From Bryobacterales bacterium (GTDB taxonomy: Bacteria > Acidobacteriota > Terriglobia > Bryobacterales > Bryobacteraceae), in assembly GCA_003167255.1 (NCBI GenBank), contig PMTR01000020.1, forward strand, positions 1 through 43,647: 43,647 bases of DNA. The letters run 5' to 3'. The stretch's first letter is position 1; each line of letters opens with the position of its first letter. The notes beneath the pieces are model-generated. The model saw only the letters and a program-made list of their open reading frames with translations. It had not been told where the DNA came from and searched no databases. Shown piece after piece: positions 8,717 through 16,890 of the stretch. Both the position numbers and the translations under genes were made by a program.

Positions 8717-8850
8717 AATTGTGGGGCGGACGCCCCGCTCCGCAGCCGACGCCCTCGTCAGCCTGCCCGCGCTTTGCAGGGTGCTGATATCGTCGCTCCG
8801 GCTGCGGGACGAGGGCGTCCCGCGCAGACCAGGGGTCTGCCCCACAAATT
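8717..8850. repeat. Repeat element of about 134 bp with terminal inverted arms
   Basis: The ends are inverted: AATTGTGGGGCGGAC near 8717-8731 matches the reverse complement of GTCTGCCCCACAAATT at 8835-8850 with one gap and one mismatch. Inside, GACGCCCTCGTC and GACGAGGGCGTC pair again. A related element with the same build lies at 21439-21562, and fragments lie at 27352-27402 and 32533-32580. It fills most of the divergent gap 8650-8883. Confidence 0.8.
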
Positions 8851-8883
8851 CTGCTTGCGCGTAGAATGGAAGGACACGCCGGC

Positions 8884-10389
8884 ATGAGCATCCGTCCTTC
8901 CCCCGTTGACCCTGCCCGCCGTCCCATCGATTCGCCCCGCACACAGGCGTATCGCCGCCGCTGGCTCTGGATCTTGGCCGCCGTTCCGGTCTTCGCCGCG
9001 CTCACGGCCGCCGGTTCCTGGTGGCACGCCCGCGCAGCCAGCGCCCAAATCCGTTCTATCGCAGTCCTCCCGTTCCTCGACTTGTCCCACGGGAAGGACC
9101 AGGATTGGTTCGGCGACGGCATCACCGACGAAATCATCGATGGCCTGACACGCATCCCCGGCTTGCGCGTGGCGGCCCACGCTTCGGCCTTCGAGTTCAA
9201 GAACCAGGCTCGCGATCTCCACCGCATCGGCGAACAATTGGGCGTCGCCGCGGTGCTCGAAGGCGCCATCCAAAAAGACCGCGGCCGCCTGCGCATCACC
9301 GCTCAACTCCACCGCACCGATGACGGCTACCAGCTTTGGTCGGTCACCTTCGACCGCCCGGCCAATGACGCTTTTTCCCTCCAGCGGGAAATGGCCCGCG
9401 CCCTCGCGAAGCGAATCCGCGCCGCCGCCAAGCCGCGTCCGGCGCCGCATCAGCCTTCAGCCCTGGCCTATGATGCTTACCTGGAAGGCCGCGCTTTGTT
9501 CGGCCGCGCCGGCGGCGCCTCCATCTCCAAGGCAGCCGAACGCTTCGCCGAGGCCACGCGTCTCGATTCCGATTTCGCCCTTGCCTGGGCCTGGCAATCG
9601 ATTGCCAACGAGTATCGCGTCGATGACGGCCTGGTTCGCTCCAATGAGGCCATGCCCGCGGCGCGGGACGCCGCCGAACGCGCCGTCGCCCTGGATGCCG
9701 ATTCCGGGGAGACCCACCTCGCGCTCGGAATCGTGAAGCTGCAGTACGACTGGGATTGGAACACCGCCAAACAGGAGTTCGATCGCGCCATTCAGCTCAG
9801 CCCCGGATCCGGCTTCGCGCAACATTGGCTGGCGCATTGGTATGAAACGCAGGGCCGCCTGGCTGAGGCCCTCACACACATGCAAAGTGCGCTCACGCTC
9901 GATCCGCTCTCGCCCGAAATGCTCCGCGATGTGGCGAACGAGTACCTGGCCTCCGCAAATCCCGCGGGCGCGCTTCCGTTTGCGCAGAAGGCCGAGGATC
10001 TTTTCCCCCATGCCCCGCAGGTAGAGATCAGCCTGATTGGCGCGCTCTTCTATGCGGGCCAGAAAGAAAAAGCGCGGCAGTTGACCGGGGAACTAACTCC
10101 GCCGGTGCAGGCGGCACTCTGGTCCGCTATCGAAGGCGAATCCGGCCGTGCCCGCAGTCTGCTCGATCAGGCGGATGATTTGCACGCAGAACAACATGTG
10201 CCCGCCGCGGCCCTAGCCGGCCTGGCCGCGGCGGTGGGAGATGGGGATCGGTTGTTCTATTGGCTCGCCGTCGCGTACGATGAGCGCAGCGTCCATCTGC
10301 CCTATGCCCGCTTGGATCCGCGGATTCCTGCGGCAGATCCACGCTTCGTGGAACTTCTGAGCCGAATGAACCTGCCGCCGGCGCATTAA
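8884..10389 (+). CDS. Membrane-anchored TolB-like domain and TPR protein
   Basis: About 501 residues. An Arg-rich N-terminus is followed by one membrane segment (about 27-45, LWILAAVPVFAALTAAGSWW). A TolB-like N-terminal domain follows (about 55-180; SIAVLPFLDLS, WFGDGITDEIIDGLTR, VLEGAIQKDRGRLRITAQL), then tetratricopeptide-type helical repeats to the end. In many Acidobacteriota and Proteobacteria this module sits behind a CadC-type winged helix, an adenylate cyclase or a protein kinase; here nothing precedes the membrane helix, so it is the sensor half without an output domain. I chose the ATG at 8884 because GGAAGGA lies about 10 nt upstream, whereas the ATG at 8866 has no ribosome site. 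Partners are unknown. Confidence 0.82.
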   Translation: MSIRPSPVDPARRPIDSPRTQAYRRRWLWILAAVPVFAALTAAGSWWHARAASAQIRSIAVLPFLDLSHGKDQDWFGDGITDEIIDGLTRIPGLRVAAHASAFEFKNQARDLHRIGEQLGVAAVLEGAIQKDRGRLRITAQLHRTDDGYQLWSVTFDRPANDAFSLQREMARALAKRIRAAAKPRPAPHQPSALAYDAYLEGRALFGRAGGASISKAAERFAEATRLDSDFALAWAWQSIANEYRVDDGLVRSNEAMPAARDAAERAVALDADSGETHLALGIVKLQYDWDWNTAKQEFDRAIQLSPGSGFAQHWLAHWYETQGRLAEALTHMQSALTLDPLSPEMLRDVANEYLASANPAGALPFAQKAEDLFPHAPQVEISLIGALFYAGQKEKARQLTGELTPPVQAALWSAIEGESGRARSLLDQADDLHAEQHVPAAALAGLAAAVGDGDRLFYWLAVAYDERSVHLPYARLDPRIPAADPRFVELLSRMNLPPAH

Positions 10390-10396
10390 GCGAACC

Positions 10397-10420
10397 ACTC
10401 CCTCACGGTCGTGGCTCCGA
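10397..10420. repeat. Single arm of the dispersed palindrome
   Basis: ACTCCCTCACGGTCGTGGCT and flanking bases match one arm of the 5134-5190 palindrome with one or two changes. It lies directly after the TolB/TPR stop codon, in the convergent gap with the cytochrome gene. Confidence 0.7.
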
Positions 10421-10473
10421 CAGAGCCGCGCGCGTCAGCAAACGGGTGTTCCGATACGCGATTGCGCTTCGCC

Positions 10474-10866
10474 TTACTGCGGTTGAGGTCCGCCGGCAGG
10501 AGGAGGTGCGGGCGCCACGGTTTCCGGCGTCGCTTTCCCGCGATGGCAAGTGAAGCATGTCACATACACTTTACCCTCGGCCACGGGGAACTTGGCGTTG
10601 ATGTCATGCGCCATGGTGATCATGGAGCGGGCCACAATCTTTTTGGGATTGTCGTCGCTGGCGTTGTCACCACGGACGTGGCAGTAATTGCACTGCACTC
10701 CCAGCGCGAGCCGGAACTGTTGCATGATCCCGGCCTGCAACTGCTCCGGCGTCAATACTTTCAGATTCTTCGGTGGGCCGCCGCCGCCGCCCTTCCTTTG
10801 TTCCGGGGGAGTATCCTGCGCGCAGAGCGGCATCAGGACTAACAGCATCGTGGCAAGAAATCGCAT
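10474..10866 (-). CDS. Small exported dihaem cytochrome c (reaction-centre cytochrome-like)
   Basis: A 130-residue protein with a signal peptide (MRFLATMLLVLMPLCAQ), a Gly/Pro-rich linker and two covalent haem motifs, CNYCH (59-63) and CFTCH (104-108). NLKVLTPEQLQAGIMQQFRL and the spacing of the two motifs match the small acidobacterial proteins assigned to the photosynthetic reaction-centre cytochrome c family (half of a tetrahaem unit). It should act as a periplasmic electron carrier; no photosynthesis genes are present. I start at the ATG at 10866 because the signal peptide begins there. Frames extending further upstream on this strand run antisense to lspA and the small exported gene and are not genuine. 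Confidence 0.86.
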   Translation of the reverse strand: MRFLATMLLVLMPLCAQDTPPEQRKGGGGGPPKNLKVLTPEQLQAGIMQQFRLALGVQCNYCHVRGDNASDDNPKKIVARSMITMAHDINAKFPVAEGKVYVTCFTCHRGKATPETVAPAPPPAGGPQPQ

Positions 10867-10954
10867 GGAAACCAGCATACCCCATTCGCCCCGTCCCCGG
10901 AAACACCGAAAAAAAGTGCGAGCGGCCACTTTGTGGGTTGAAAGGACTTGGCAG

Positions 10955-11491
10955 ATGATGGCATTCTCCAGATATATGAGGAATATGAAAACCATTTTTC
11001 TGGTTCCATTCCTGCTGGTTTCGACCGCCTGGGCAGATGAGACCGCCGACCGCGCCTCCATCGCCCGCACCATTGCCGCGTTGAACGACCCCGGCCAGCG
11101 TGCCGGCGTGTTCGCGAAGGGCGCGAACCCTGTCACCGAAATCCTCCGGCTCGTAAACGCGTTCCCGCCGTTAGCCCATTTGGCATTAAGCCAGCTCGAG
11201 CCGCCCTCTTCCGACGCTCGCTTCACCGTGGTCATTTCACACGAGCCTTGGGGAGAAGCCACCATCTGGCCGGTGCCTTCCGGAATCGCGCCGGCCGTGC
11301 CGCAGGTCGTAAGCGGTCCCATCCAATTCCTCAATCCCAACGTCGCTCTGGTCGAGGGCACTGCACGCCCGGCCGACCGAATCCTCTCCACGCCCGTGCT
11401 CTTCGTCATGCTGCGCGAAGGTCCCGATTGGAAAATCGGCTCCCTCCGCGTGCTGAAGCCGGGAACGGACGAAACGCATCCGCTGAAGTGA
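10955..11491 (+). CDS. Small exported protein, possibly SnoaL/NTF2-like
   Basis: About 178 residues: a signal peptide (MKTIFLVPFLLVSTAWA) and one compact domain (DRASIARTIAALNDP... FLNPNVALVEGTARPADRI... VLFVMLREGPDWKIGSLRV). The pattern, an N-terminal helix pair then strands ending in a 'valid data / drug-like' W-K-I-x-S-L-R strand, resembles NTF2/SnoaL-like proteins of unknown function. AAAGGA at 10941-10946 supports the ATG at 10955; the ATGs at 10976 and 10985 are also possible and give a more usual signal peptide. It is divergent from the cytochrome gene with an 88-bp gap. The function is unknown. Confidence 0.7.
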   Translation: MMAFSRYMRNMKTIFLVPFLLVSTAWADETADRASIARTIAALNDPGQRAGVFAKGANPVTEILRLVNAFPPLAHLALSQLEPPSSDARFTVVISHEPWGEATIWPVPSGIAPAVPQVVSGPIQFLNPNVALVEGTARPADRILSTPVLFVMLREGPDWKIGSLRVLKPGTDETHPLK

Positions 11492-11559
11492 TACCGAAGC
11501 AAGCCGTTTCGTGCCGCGTGAATCCGCGCGCCTGTTACCATATTGGTGATTCCCAATCC

Positions 11560-12054
11560 ATGGCTGATCTCCGCGTGAAAGCGTACGGCACGGCGGCGGC
11601 GATACTCGCGCTCGACCGCCTCACCAAGTGGTGGATCGAGCGCCACGTCACGTTCCTCGACTCGTACCGCATCATCCCAGGCTTCTTCGACATCATCCAT
11701 TCGGAGAACCGCGGGGTGGCCTTCGGGATCTTCAACAACTCGACCTCCCAATGGCGCACCACGCTGCTGATCCTGGGGGCGCTGGTGGCCGTGGTGGCTG
11801 TGAGCGCGCTGCTGTGGAAAGCGGAGCGCCTGGACGCGGCGTCCCGCTGGGGCTTCGCGCTGGTGCTGGGAGGAGCGGCCGGCAACCTCCTCGACCGCAT
11901 TCTCTGGGGACGCGTGACTGACTTCCTGTTGTTCTACGCCGGTCAGTATCAATGGCCCGCCTTCAACGTGGCGGATTCGGCCGTGGTGATTGGAAGCGGG
12001 CTGCTGGTGATCGATCTCATCCGGCCCAATCGGGCGAAGGCGAATGTATCCTGA
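11560..12054 (+). CDS. lspA: Lipoprotein signal peptidase (signal peptidase II)
   Basis: A 164-residue inner-membrane aspartic protease that removes signal peptides from diacylglyceryl-modified prolipoproteins. Conserved blocks are LDRLTKWW (18-25), NRGVAFGIFNN (50-60), GGAAGNLLDRILWGRVTDF (104-122) and FNVADSAVVIG (135-145). The catalytic aspartates should be Asp121 in VTDF and Asp139 in VADS. Four membrane helices are evident. I chose the ATG at 11560 because homology begins there. Its 3' end overlaps lgt by 11 bp. Having both processing enzymes in one coupled operon is unusual, since lspA often pairs with ileS. Confidence 0.95.
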   Translation: MADLRVKAYGTAAAILALDRLTKWWIERHVTFLDSYRIIPGFFDIIHSENRGVAFGIFNNSTSQWRTTLLILGALVAVVAVSALLWKAERLDAASRWGFALVLGGAAGNLLDRILWGRVTDFLLFYAGQYQWPAFNVADSAVVIGSGLLVIDLIRPNRAKANVS

Positions 12055-12817
12055 ACTGTTCCATCTCTCGTTCCTGCACACCTACGGTGTGCTGGTGGCG
12101 CTGGCGTTCCTGGCCGGCCTGTGGATCGCGGCGCGGCTGGGCAAACGCGAAGGACTGAATGCCGAGGCTCTCACGAACCTGGTGATCTACTGCGCGCTGG
12201 CGGCCATCGGCGGCGCCAAGCTCATGATGTTCGTGGTGGACCCGCGCTACCGCCAGAATCCGGCCGAAATTTTCACCCTGGACACTCTGCGGGCGGCCGG
12301 GGTGTTCTATGGCGGGTTGATCGCCGCGCTGGCCGTGGCCTTCTGGTACATGCGTAAGACCGGGCTGCCGGCGTGGCGGACGGCCGATGTCTGCGCGCCG
12401 GGGATCGCGCTCGGCCATGGCATCGGGCGCATCGGCTGCTTTTCGGCCGGCTGCTGCTGGGGCGTGGAGTGTCATCTGCCGTGGGCCGTCACGTTCCACA
12501 GCCGGGTGGCGGCTGAAATCGTGGGCGTACCGCTCAACGTGCCGCTCCATCCCACCCAGCTTTACGAAGCCTTCTCGGAGTTCGCGATTTTCGCCCTGCT
12601 CTACTGGCGCATCGGCAAACCGCATCGCCGCGGCGCCATCATCATGTTGTATTTGCTGCTGTACGGCGCGGTGCGGTTCGTGGTGGAGTTCTTCCGCTAC
12701 CACGAGCAGGGCAACCTGTGGGGCACTCCGCTCGATACCTCGCAATTTATCTCGCTCGGGCTGTGCGCCGCCGGCGCCGCGTGGCTGATCATGCGGCGCG
12801 GCACGCAAACGGCATAA
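12044..12817 (+). CDS. lgt: Prolipoprotein diacylglyceryl transferase
   Basis: A 257-residue multi-pass membrane enzyme. It transfers diacylglycerol from phosphatidylglycerol to the lipobox cysteine of prolipoproteins, the step before LspA. The signature GHGIGRIGCFSAGCCWG (about 124-140) includes the conserved Gly-Arg-Ile-Gly, and HPTQLYEAFSEF (about 168-179) matches the second conserved block. The C-terminal GAVRFVVEFFRYHE (about 205-218) carries the conserved Arg and Glu. Membrane helices are spread throughout. The start codon lies inside lspA (11-bp overlap), so the two are translationally coupled. The usual Asn after GRIG is Cys here. Confidence 0.95.
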   Translation: MYPELFHLSFLHTYGVLVALAFLAGLWIAARLGKREGLNAEALTNLVIYCALAAIGGAKLMMFVVDPRYRQNPAEIFTLDTLRAAGVFYGGLIAALAVAFWYMRKTGLPAWRTADVCAPGIALGHGIGRIGCFSAGCCWGVECHLPWAVTFHSRVAAEIVGVPLNVPLHPTQLYEAFSEFAIFALLYWRIGKPHRRGAIIMLYLLLYGAVRFVVEFFRYHEQGNLWGTPLDTSQFISLGLCAAGAAWLIMRRGTQTA

Positions 12818-12932
12818 AAGTCCTGGCCCGGCCACAACTTTCCAGGCGATTCGGTACGGCGGAGGTACGTCTGGCCCTTTTTCCCTCATCGCTTTCAGGG
12901 CATGATGGCATCACGGAAGCAGGCAGAGGCAC

Positions 12933-13214
12933 ATGCTGCAAATCAGAAGAAGTTTCGATAATCCGGCCGGGCCGCTCGCCATCTCCGCGGTGCTTGATTC
13001 TGGCACATGGTTGTGGGCCAGGCTGGACAACGACCAACTGGAAGCATGGCTCGGCGACTACATCTGGTTCTCGGAGTTCGTGGAGGATGAGTACCGCGCC
13101 AATTGCGCGCGCACGCGCGATGAACTGGTGGTGGAATGCGCTCTGCGCGACCGCCACGATCTGATCCGTCGGGCGTGGGCTCGCCTGGCGAGAAATTCGC
13201 AAGGACGAAGATAA
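12933..13214 (+). CDS. Hypothetical 93-residue protein
   Basis: I do not recognise a family. It is a small acidic, Trp-rich protein (WLWARLDNDQLEAWLGDYIWF) ending in a basic tail (RRAWARLARNSQGRR). No signal peptide or membrane segment is visible. Codon choice matches its neighbours, and its TAA stop shares a base with the ATG of the following receiver protein (TAATG), which argues for a real gene coupled to that signalling operon. It could be a partner or regulator of the receiver protein. Confidence 0.6.
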   Translation: MLQIRRSFDNPAGPLAISAVLDSGTWLWARLDNDQLEAWLGDYIWFSEFVEDEYRANCARTRDELVVECALRDRHDLIRRAWARLARNSQGRR

Positions 13215-14728
13215 TGCCTGGAGCGCCCATCCTGGTGGTCGACGATTCACGCGTCAACCTCAAGCTCATGCGGCTTCTGTTGACCTTTGAAGGCTTCGAC
13301 GTTCGCACCTCGGAGCGGGCCGAGGAAGCTCTGCAGATGCTGGACAGCTTCCGCCCGGCGCTGGTGCTGACGGACATTCAAATGCCCGGCATGGACGGTG
13401 TGGAGATGACCCGTAGGATCAAAGGCGATCACCGCACCAGCGGCATCAAGGTGGCGGCGCTGACGGCCTCCACATCCAAGCTCGACAACCAGCGAGCCAT
13501 CGAAGCCGGTTGTGAAGACTACATCTCGAGGCCCGTGGATACCTCCACGTTGGCGGCGCGACTGCGTAACCTGCTGGGTGAGAAACCGCTTGCGCGGCCC
13601 GCGATTGCGGCGCCGGCGCCCAAGCCGAACTCGCCCGCGCCCGACGTGGGGACTTTACGGCAGCGTTTCCTGCGCCAGGGCGTGGACTTCAGCCGGGAGT
13701 TTCTGGAGAGCCTGGATACCCGCTTGGATTCGGTGCGCATGTCCGGCCAACTGCACCAGTGGGCCGGCAGCGGCGAAACCCTGGAATTCCCCACCATCGC
13801 CAAACTGGCGCGGTCCGGCGAAGAACTGCTGGCGGAATCTCCCTTGCGGGCCGAGGCCCTGCGCGAGGGCCTCACCAACTTGTACCTGACGTTCGACGAA
13901 CTGCTCCGCGGTGAAGATCCGCCGCCGCCGGATTACTTCCTGCAGGCGCTCCGCGGGAAACGCATCGCACTGGTCGGTCTGCCGCCCGACCGGTCCGACG
14001 AGATCTGCGCCGCGCTGGCCCGCGTGGAAGCGCGGCCGCGGCTTTTTTCCATCACCGACGAACTGGAATCGCAATCCATCCGCGAGTGCGACCTCACCAT
14101 CCTGCACGTGCAGCAAGGCATGGATGCCGAACGGCTGAGCGCCATGGCGGCGGGCGCCGGCGCGGGCCAGTTGCTGCTGGCCGGGGAGCGGGCCGATTTG
14201 ATGAACATGGCGCCCGGTATGCAAGCGGCGGCGGCCGAATACCTGGGCGCCTGGGAGCCCGAGGAAGTCCTGATGCGGTTGGCGCTGGCCAGTACGCGCA
14301 CTACTTCCAGGCTGGTCGTGCAGGGTCCCAAGGCGGGACGGCGAGGCGGAGTGGCTTCTCCGAGCGTGCTGCTGGCGGACGACGACCCAATCGTTCTGGC
14401 GCTGCTGCGCTCCATCCTGCGGAACTACGGCATGCAGTGCCAGACTGCCGAAAACGGCCAAGAGGCGTTGCGCGCCATCCGCGAAACCAAGCCGCACGTG
14501 GCCGTGCTGGACGTGAGCATGCCGGGACCCGACGGCTATGAAGTGCTGACCGCCATCCGCGAGGAGAACCTGCCGACACTGGTGGTGATGCTTTCGGCCC
14601 GCCAGCAGGAGACCGACATCCTCAAAGGATTCCAGTTGGGCGCGGACGATTACCTGATCAAGCCATTTAACCCGTTGGAGCTGGTGGCGCGCGTGAAAAG
14701 GCTGCTACGCCAGGGCGTGCACGCATGA
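13214..14728 (+). CDS. Multi-domain response regulator, REC-Hpt-pseudoREC-REC
   Basis: About 504 residues. The first receiver domain (about 5-120) has the acidic pair D10-D11 and phospho-acceptor D54 in LTDIQMPGMDG, but the usual Lys is Arg106 (YISRPVD). Residues about 145-230 look like an Hpt domain with His181 in LHQWAGSGETLEFPTIAKLA. Residues about 245-365 have a receiver-like strand pattern (KRIALVGLPPDRSDEICAAL) without acidic residues, a likely pseudo-receiver. The C-terminal receiver (about 382-500) is complete: LLADDDP, D432 in LDVSMPGPDG and K482 in LIKPF. There is no DNA-binding or enzymatic output domain, so it looks like a phosphorelay hub. AAGGA precedes the ATG at 13214. It overlaps the next gene by ATGA. 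Confidence 0.88.
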   Translation: MPGAPILVVDDSRVNLKLMRLLLTFEGFDVRTSERAEEALQMLDSFRPALVLTDIQMPGMDGVEMTRRIKGDHRTSGIKVAALTASTSKLDNQRAIEAGCEDYISRPVDTSTLAARLRNLLGEKPLARPAIAAPAPKPNSPAPDVGTLRQRFLRQGVDFSREFLESLDTRLDSVRMSGQLHQWAGSGETLEFPTIAKLARSGEELLAESPLRAEALREGLTNLYLTFDELLRGEDPPPPDYFLQALRGKRIALVGLPPDRSDEICAALARVEARPRLFSITDELESQSIRECDLTILHVQQGMDAERLSAMAAGAGAGQLLLAGERADLMNMAPGMQAAAAEYLGAWEPEEVLMRLALASTRTTSRLVVQGPKAGRRGGVASPSVLLADDDPIVLALLRSILRNYGMQCQTAENGQEALRAIRETKPHVAVLDVSMPGPDGYEVLTAIREENLPTLVVMLSARQQETDILKGFQLGADDYLIKPFNPLELVARVKRLLRQGVHA

Positions 14729-15630
14729 CCGGAGCGCAACGGCATTACCATCGCGAGCCTGCCGATTTCCCGGCGACTTTGAAATGGGAAGACACGTCCG
14801 GGAAAGTCTCCACGCTGCGCCCCCGCGCGCTCGACATCTCGGAAGCCGGCATGTGCCTGGAATGCCCGCAGGCCATCGCCCCCGGCATGCACGTCTACAT
14901 GGATGTGGCGCGATTCGCCTTCCCGCTGGAAGCGGTGGTGCGTTACGCGGTGGCGCGCGATACGGTATTCCGCATCGGCGTGGAGTTTTCGGAATCGACC
15001 AGGCGGATGACCCAGGGCGTGGTGGCCGGCACCGACTACTACGAGGCCCTGCAGCTCAGCCCCAAGGCCGACATCGAAACCATCCACCGCGTGTACCGGA
15101 TCATGGCCACCCGCTTCCATCCGGACAATGCGGAGAGCGGCGATCAGGAGCGGTTCCTGTTGCTCTCGGAAGCGTACCACGTGCTCAGCAATCCGGACAC
15201 CCGCGCGCGCTACGATAGCATGCGCGAAACCGAAACACCGCACCCGCTGCCCATGTTCCAGGCGCGGGCCTTCGTGGACCAGAAACAAGGCGAGCGAAAC
15301 CGGCGGCTGGGCGTGCTGTGCCTGTTGTATGCCCAGCGGCAGCGAAACTACGACCATCCGAGCGTATCGCTGTTGGAACTGGAAGAGCTGATGGCCATTC
15401 CGCGCGAGTACCTGGAATTCACGCTCTGGTATCTCAAGGAGAAGAAGTACGTGGAGATGAACCAGGGAGCCGACTTCAGCCTGACGGCGGGCGGCGTGGA
15501 CTTCGTGGAAGAACACACGCCGGCTCACGCCATGATGCGCAAACTGCTGCAAGGGGGTGCGGGCGGCATGCGCACCGCCGATCCCGGCGTGGGGCGCGCG
15601 GATCACCCCGACCTGGCGCACGTGCAGTAG
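14725..15630 (+). CDS. PilZ domain-J domain-winged-helix-like fusion protein
   Basis: A 301-residue protein of three parts. Residues 1-98 form a PilZ c-di-GMP-binding domain, with the RxxxR motif at R6-R10 (RHYHR) and DISEAG at 37-42 for the D/NxSxxG motif. Residues 104-168 form a DnaJ J-domain (DYYEALQLSPKADIETIHRV) with the diagnostic HPD at 132-134, ending NPDTRARYDSMRE. Residues about 195-268 resemble a small winged helix (LLELEELMAIPREYLEFTLW, then YLKEKKYVEMNQGADFSLT). The J-domain stimulates DnaK/Hsp70, so c-di-GMP might steer chaperone action; that is inference. The start overlaps the upstream stop as ATGA, which couples it to the receiver protein. Confidence 0.87.
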   Translation: MTGAQRHYHREPADFPATLKWEDTSGKVSTLRPRALDISEAGMCLECPQAIAPGMHVYMDVARFAFPLEAVVRYAVARDTVFRIGVEFSESTRRMTQGVVAGTDYYEALQLSPKADIETIHRVYRIMATRFHPDNAESGDQERFLLLSEAYHVLSNPDTRARYDSMRETETPHPLPMFQARAFVDQKQGERNRRLGVLCLLYAQRQRNYDHPSVSLLELEELMAIPREYLEFTLWYLKEKKYVEMNQGADFSLTAGGVDFVEEHTPAHAMMRKLLQGGAGGMRTADPGVGRADHPDLAHVQ

Positions 15631-15634
15631 CAGT

Positions 15635-16069
15635 TCAAACGCGGTAGGTATCGGGGCGCCACGTCTTGATGGCGCGCTTGATGGCATCCTGGGTGAGGTT
15701 CTCGGCGGCGGCGCGTTGGGCCAACGCGACGAATTCGCCATCGGACGCGAAGCGCAGACCCACGATCTGACCAGCCGTGAGACGCGAATCAAGCAACTTG
15801 CCGGTCATGGCGAAGTGGCGAAGGTTCTCTTCGGCGCGGATGGCGCGATCCTGGGCCTTCAGGGAGAAAACCCGGGCGAAGAACGCCGTGAAGAGGCCAC
15901 AGACCGAGAGCACCACAATCAGCGATGCGCTATAAATACGCTGATGATCTCCCCACGATTCGACCAGGTTGACGATGGAACCAATGATGGTGAGAAACAG
16001 GACCGGTAGCAGAACATAGTGAAAGATCGGGACGTACTGGCGATGGTTGCTGTAATTTTGATCGGGCAC
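15635..16069 (-). CDS. DUF6526 family membrane protein
   Basis: A 144-residue protein with two membrane helices (about 13-33, FHYVLLPVLFLTIIGSIVNL, and 45-66, SASLIVVLSVCGLFTAFFA). A cytoplasmic part with the family pattern follows (LKAQDRAIRAEENLRH, LTAGQIVGLRFASDGE, AAENLTQDAIKRAIKTW). The family is common in Acidobacteriota and Bacteroidota; its function is unknown. It starts with GTG behind a good Shine-Dalgarno (GGAGG about 10 nt upstream on this strand). It is convergent with the PilZ-J gene (4-nt gap) and divergent from the VOC gene. Confidence 0.85.
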   Translation of the reverse strand: MPDQNYSNHRQYVPIFHYVLLPVLFLTIIGSIVNLVESWGDHQRIYSASLIVVLSVCGLFTAFFARVFSLKAQDRAIRAEENLRHFAMTGKLLDSRLTAGQIVGLRFASDGEFVALAQRAAAENLTQDAIKRAIKTWRPDTYRV

Positions 16070-16178
16070 GGAATGACTCCCTCCAGATAGTGTACGCGAG
16101 CCAACGGCGCCCCTGGCGGCACGGTGCTACCGGCACGGCGCTACCTTTGGCGGCTCCGGTCTAAAATGTTCGTTAGAT

Positions 16179-16655
16179 ATGGCAATTGATATTTGGGGCT
16201 GTGCTCCGCTGATCCAGGTTTTCGACATGCCGGTAGCGATCCATTTCTACCGTGACATTCTGGGCTTCGAACTCGTCACCACGTCCAGGCCGAGAGACCA
16301 TTTCGATTGGGCGCTGCTCAGCCTGAATGGCGTTGGCTTGATGCTCAACACCGCTTACGAACAGGACAACCGGCCGCCCGTTCCGGACCCCGCCCGCGTC
16401 GCCGCGCACGGCGATACGTGTCTGTTCTTCGGCTTGAAGGATCTGGACGGAGCTTACCGGCACCTGCGCGCCCACGGCATCGATGTGAAAGAGCCGGCCA
16501 TCGCCCCGTACGGCATGAAGCAGTTGGGCGTCCAAGATCCCGACGGCTATAACTTGTGCTTTCAGTGGCCGGCCAGCCGGCAGATGCGGGCTCAGTGGCA
16601 GGAATGGTATGGTCTTGAGTTCGAGAAGCGCGATGCCACCGTGCCGGACGCGTGA
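16179..16655 (+). CDS. VOC family protein (glyoxalase/bleomycin resistance-like)
   Basis: A 158-residue vicinal-oxygen-chelate-fold protein made of two beta-alpha-beta-beta-beta modules: PLIQVFDMPVAIHFYRDILGFEL (about 9-31, recognisable as the first module) and DGAYRHLRAHGIDVKEP through GVQDPDGYNLCFQ (about 86-128). The last strand carries the usual metal-site acidic position in DPDGYNLCF. Members include dioxygenases, glyoxalase I and antibiotic-binding proteins; nothing distinguishes these here. It stands alone after a divergent promoter region (16070-16178) holding two imperfect 14-base direct repeats (CGGCACGGTGCTAC). The following 281 bases show no supported gene. Confidence 0.85.
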   Translation: MAIDIWGCAPLIQVFDMPVAIHFYRDILGFELVTTSRPRDHFDWALLSLNGVGLMLNTAYEQDNRPPVPDPARVAAHGDTCLFFGLKDLDGAYRHLRAHGIDVKEPAIAPYGMKQLGVQDPDGYNLCFQWPASRQMRAQWQEWYGLEFEKRDATVPDA

Positions 16656-16890
16656 GACGCGCCCATTTGAACTCGGCACTGCGGCGAGCAGCCCATCAAA
16701 ACTGTTGGCATTACCGACCATGCTGTAGGAATCGACGACAGGCAACCTAACCCGCTCATTCCACGTCGCGTTACCGCGAAATTCGACAGGGGTGCCGTTG
16801 AATTCATCAACAGACTCGGGCCGTCGCAAAAAACCACATTCCGTATTTGCTTGAAATCACGACACATACAAGCGCAAAAATCAGCGGGGT

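Noticed and set aside
10867-12081. N-terminal extension of the cytochrome frame across lspA and the small exported gene
   Set aside because: The signal peptide of the cytochrome begins at 10866; the extension is antisense to well-supported genes.
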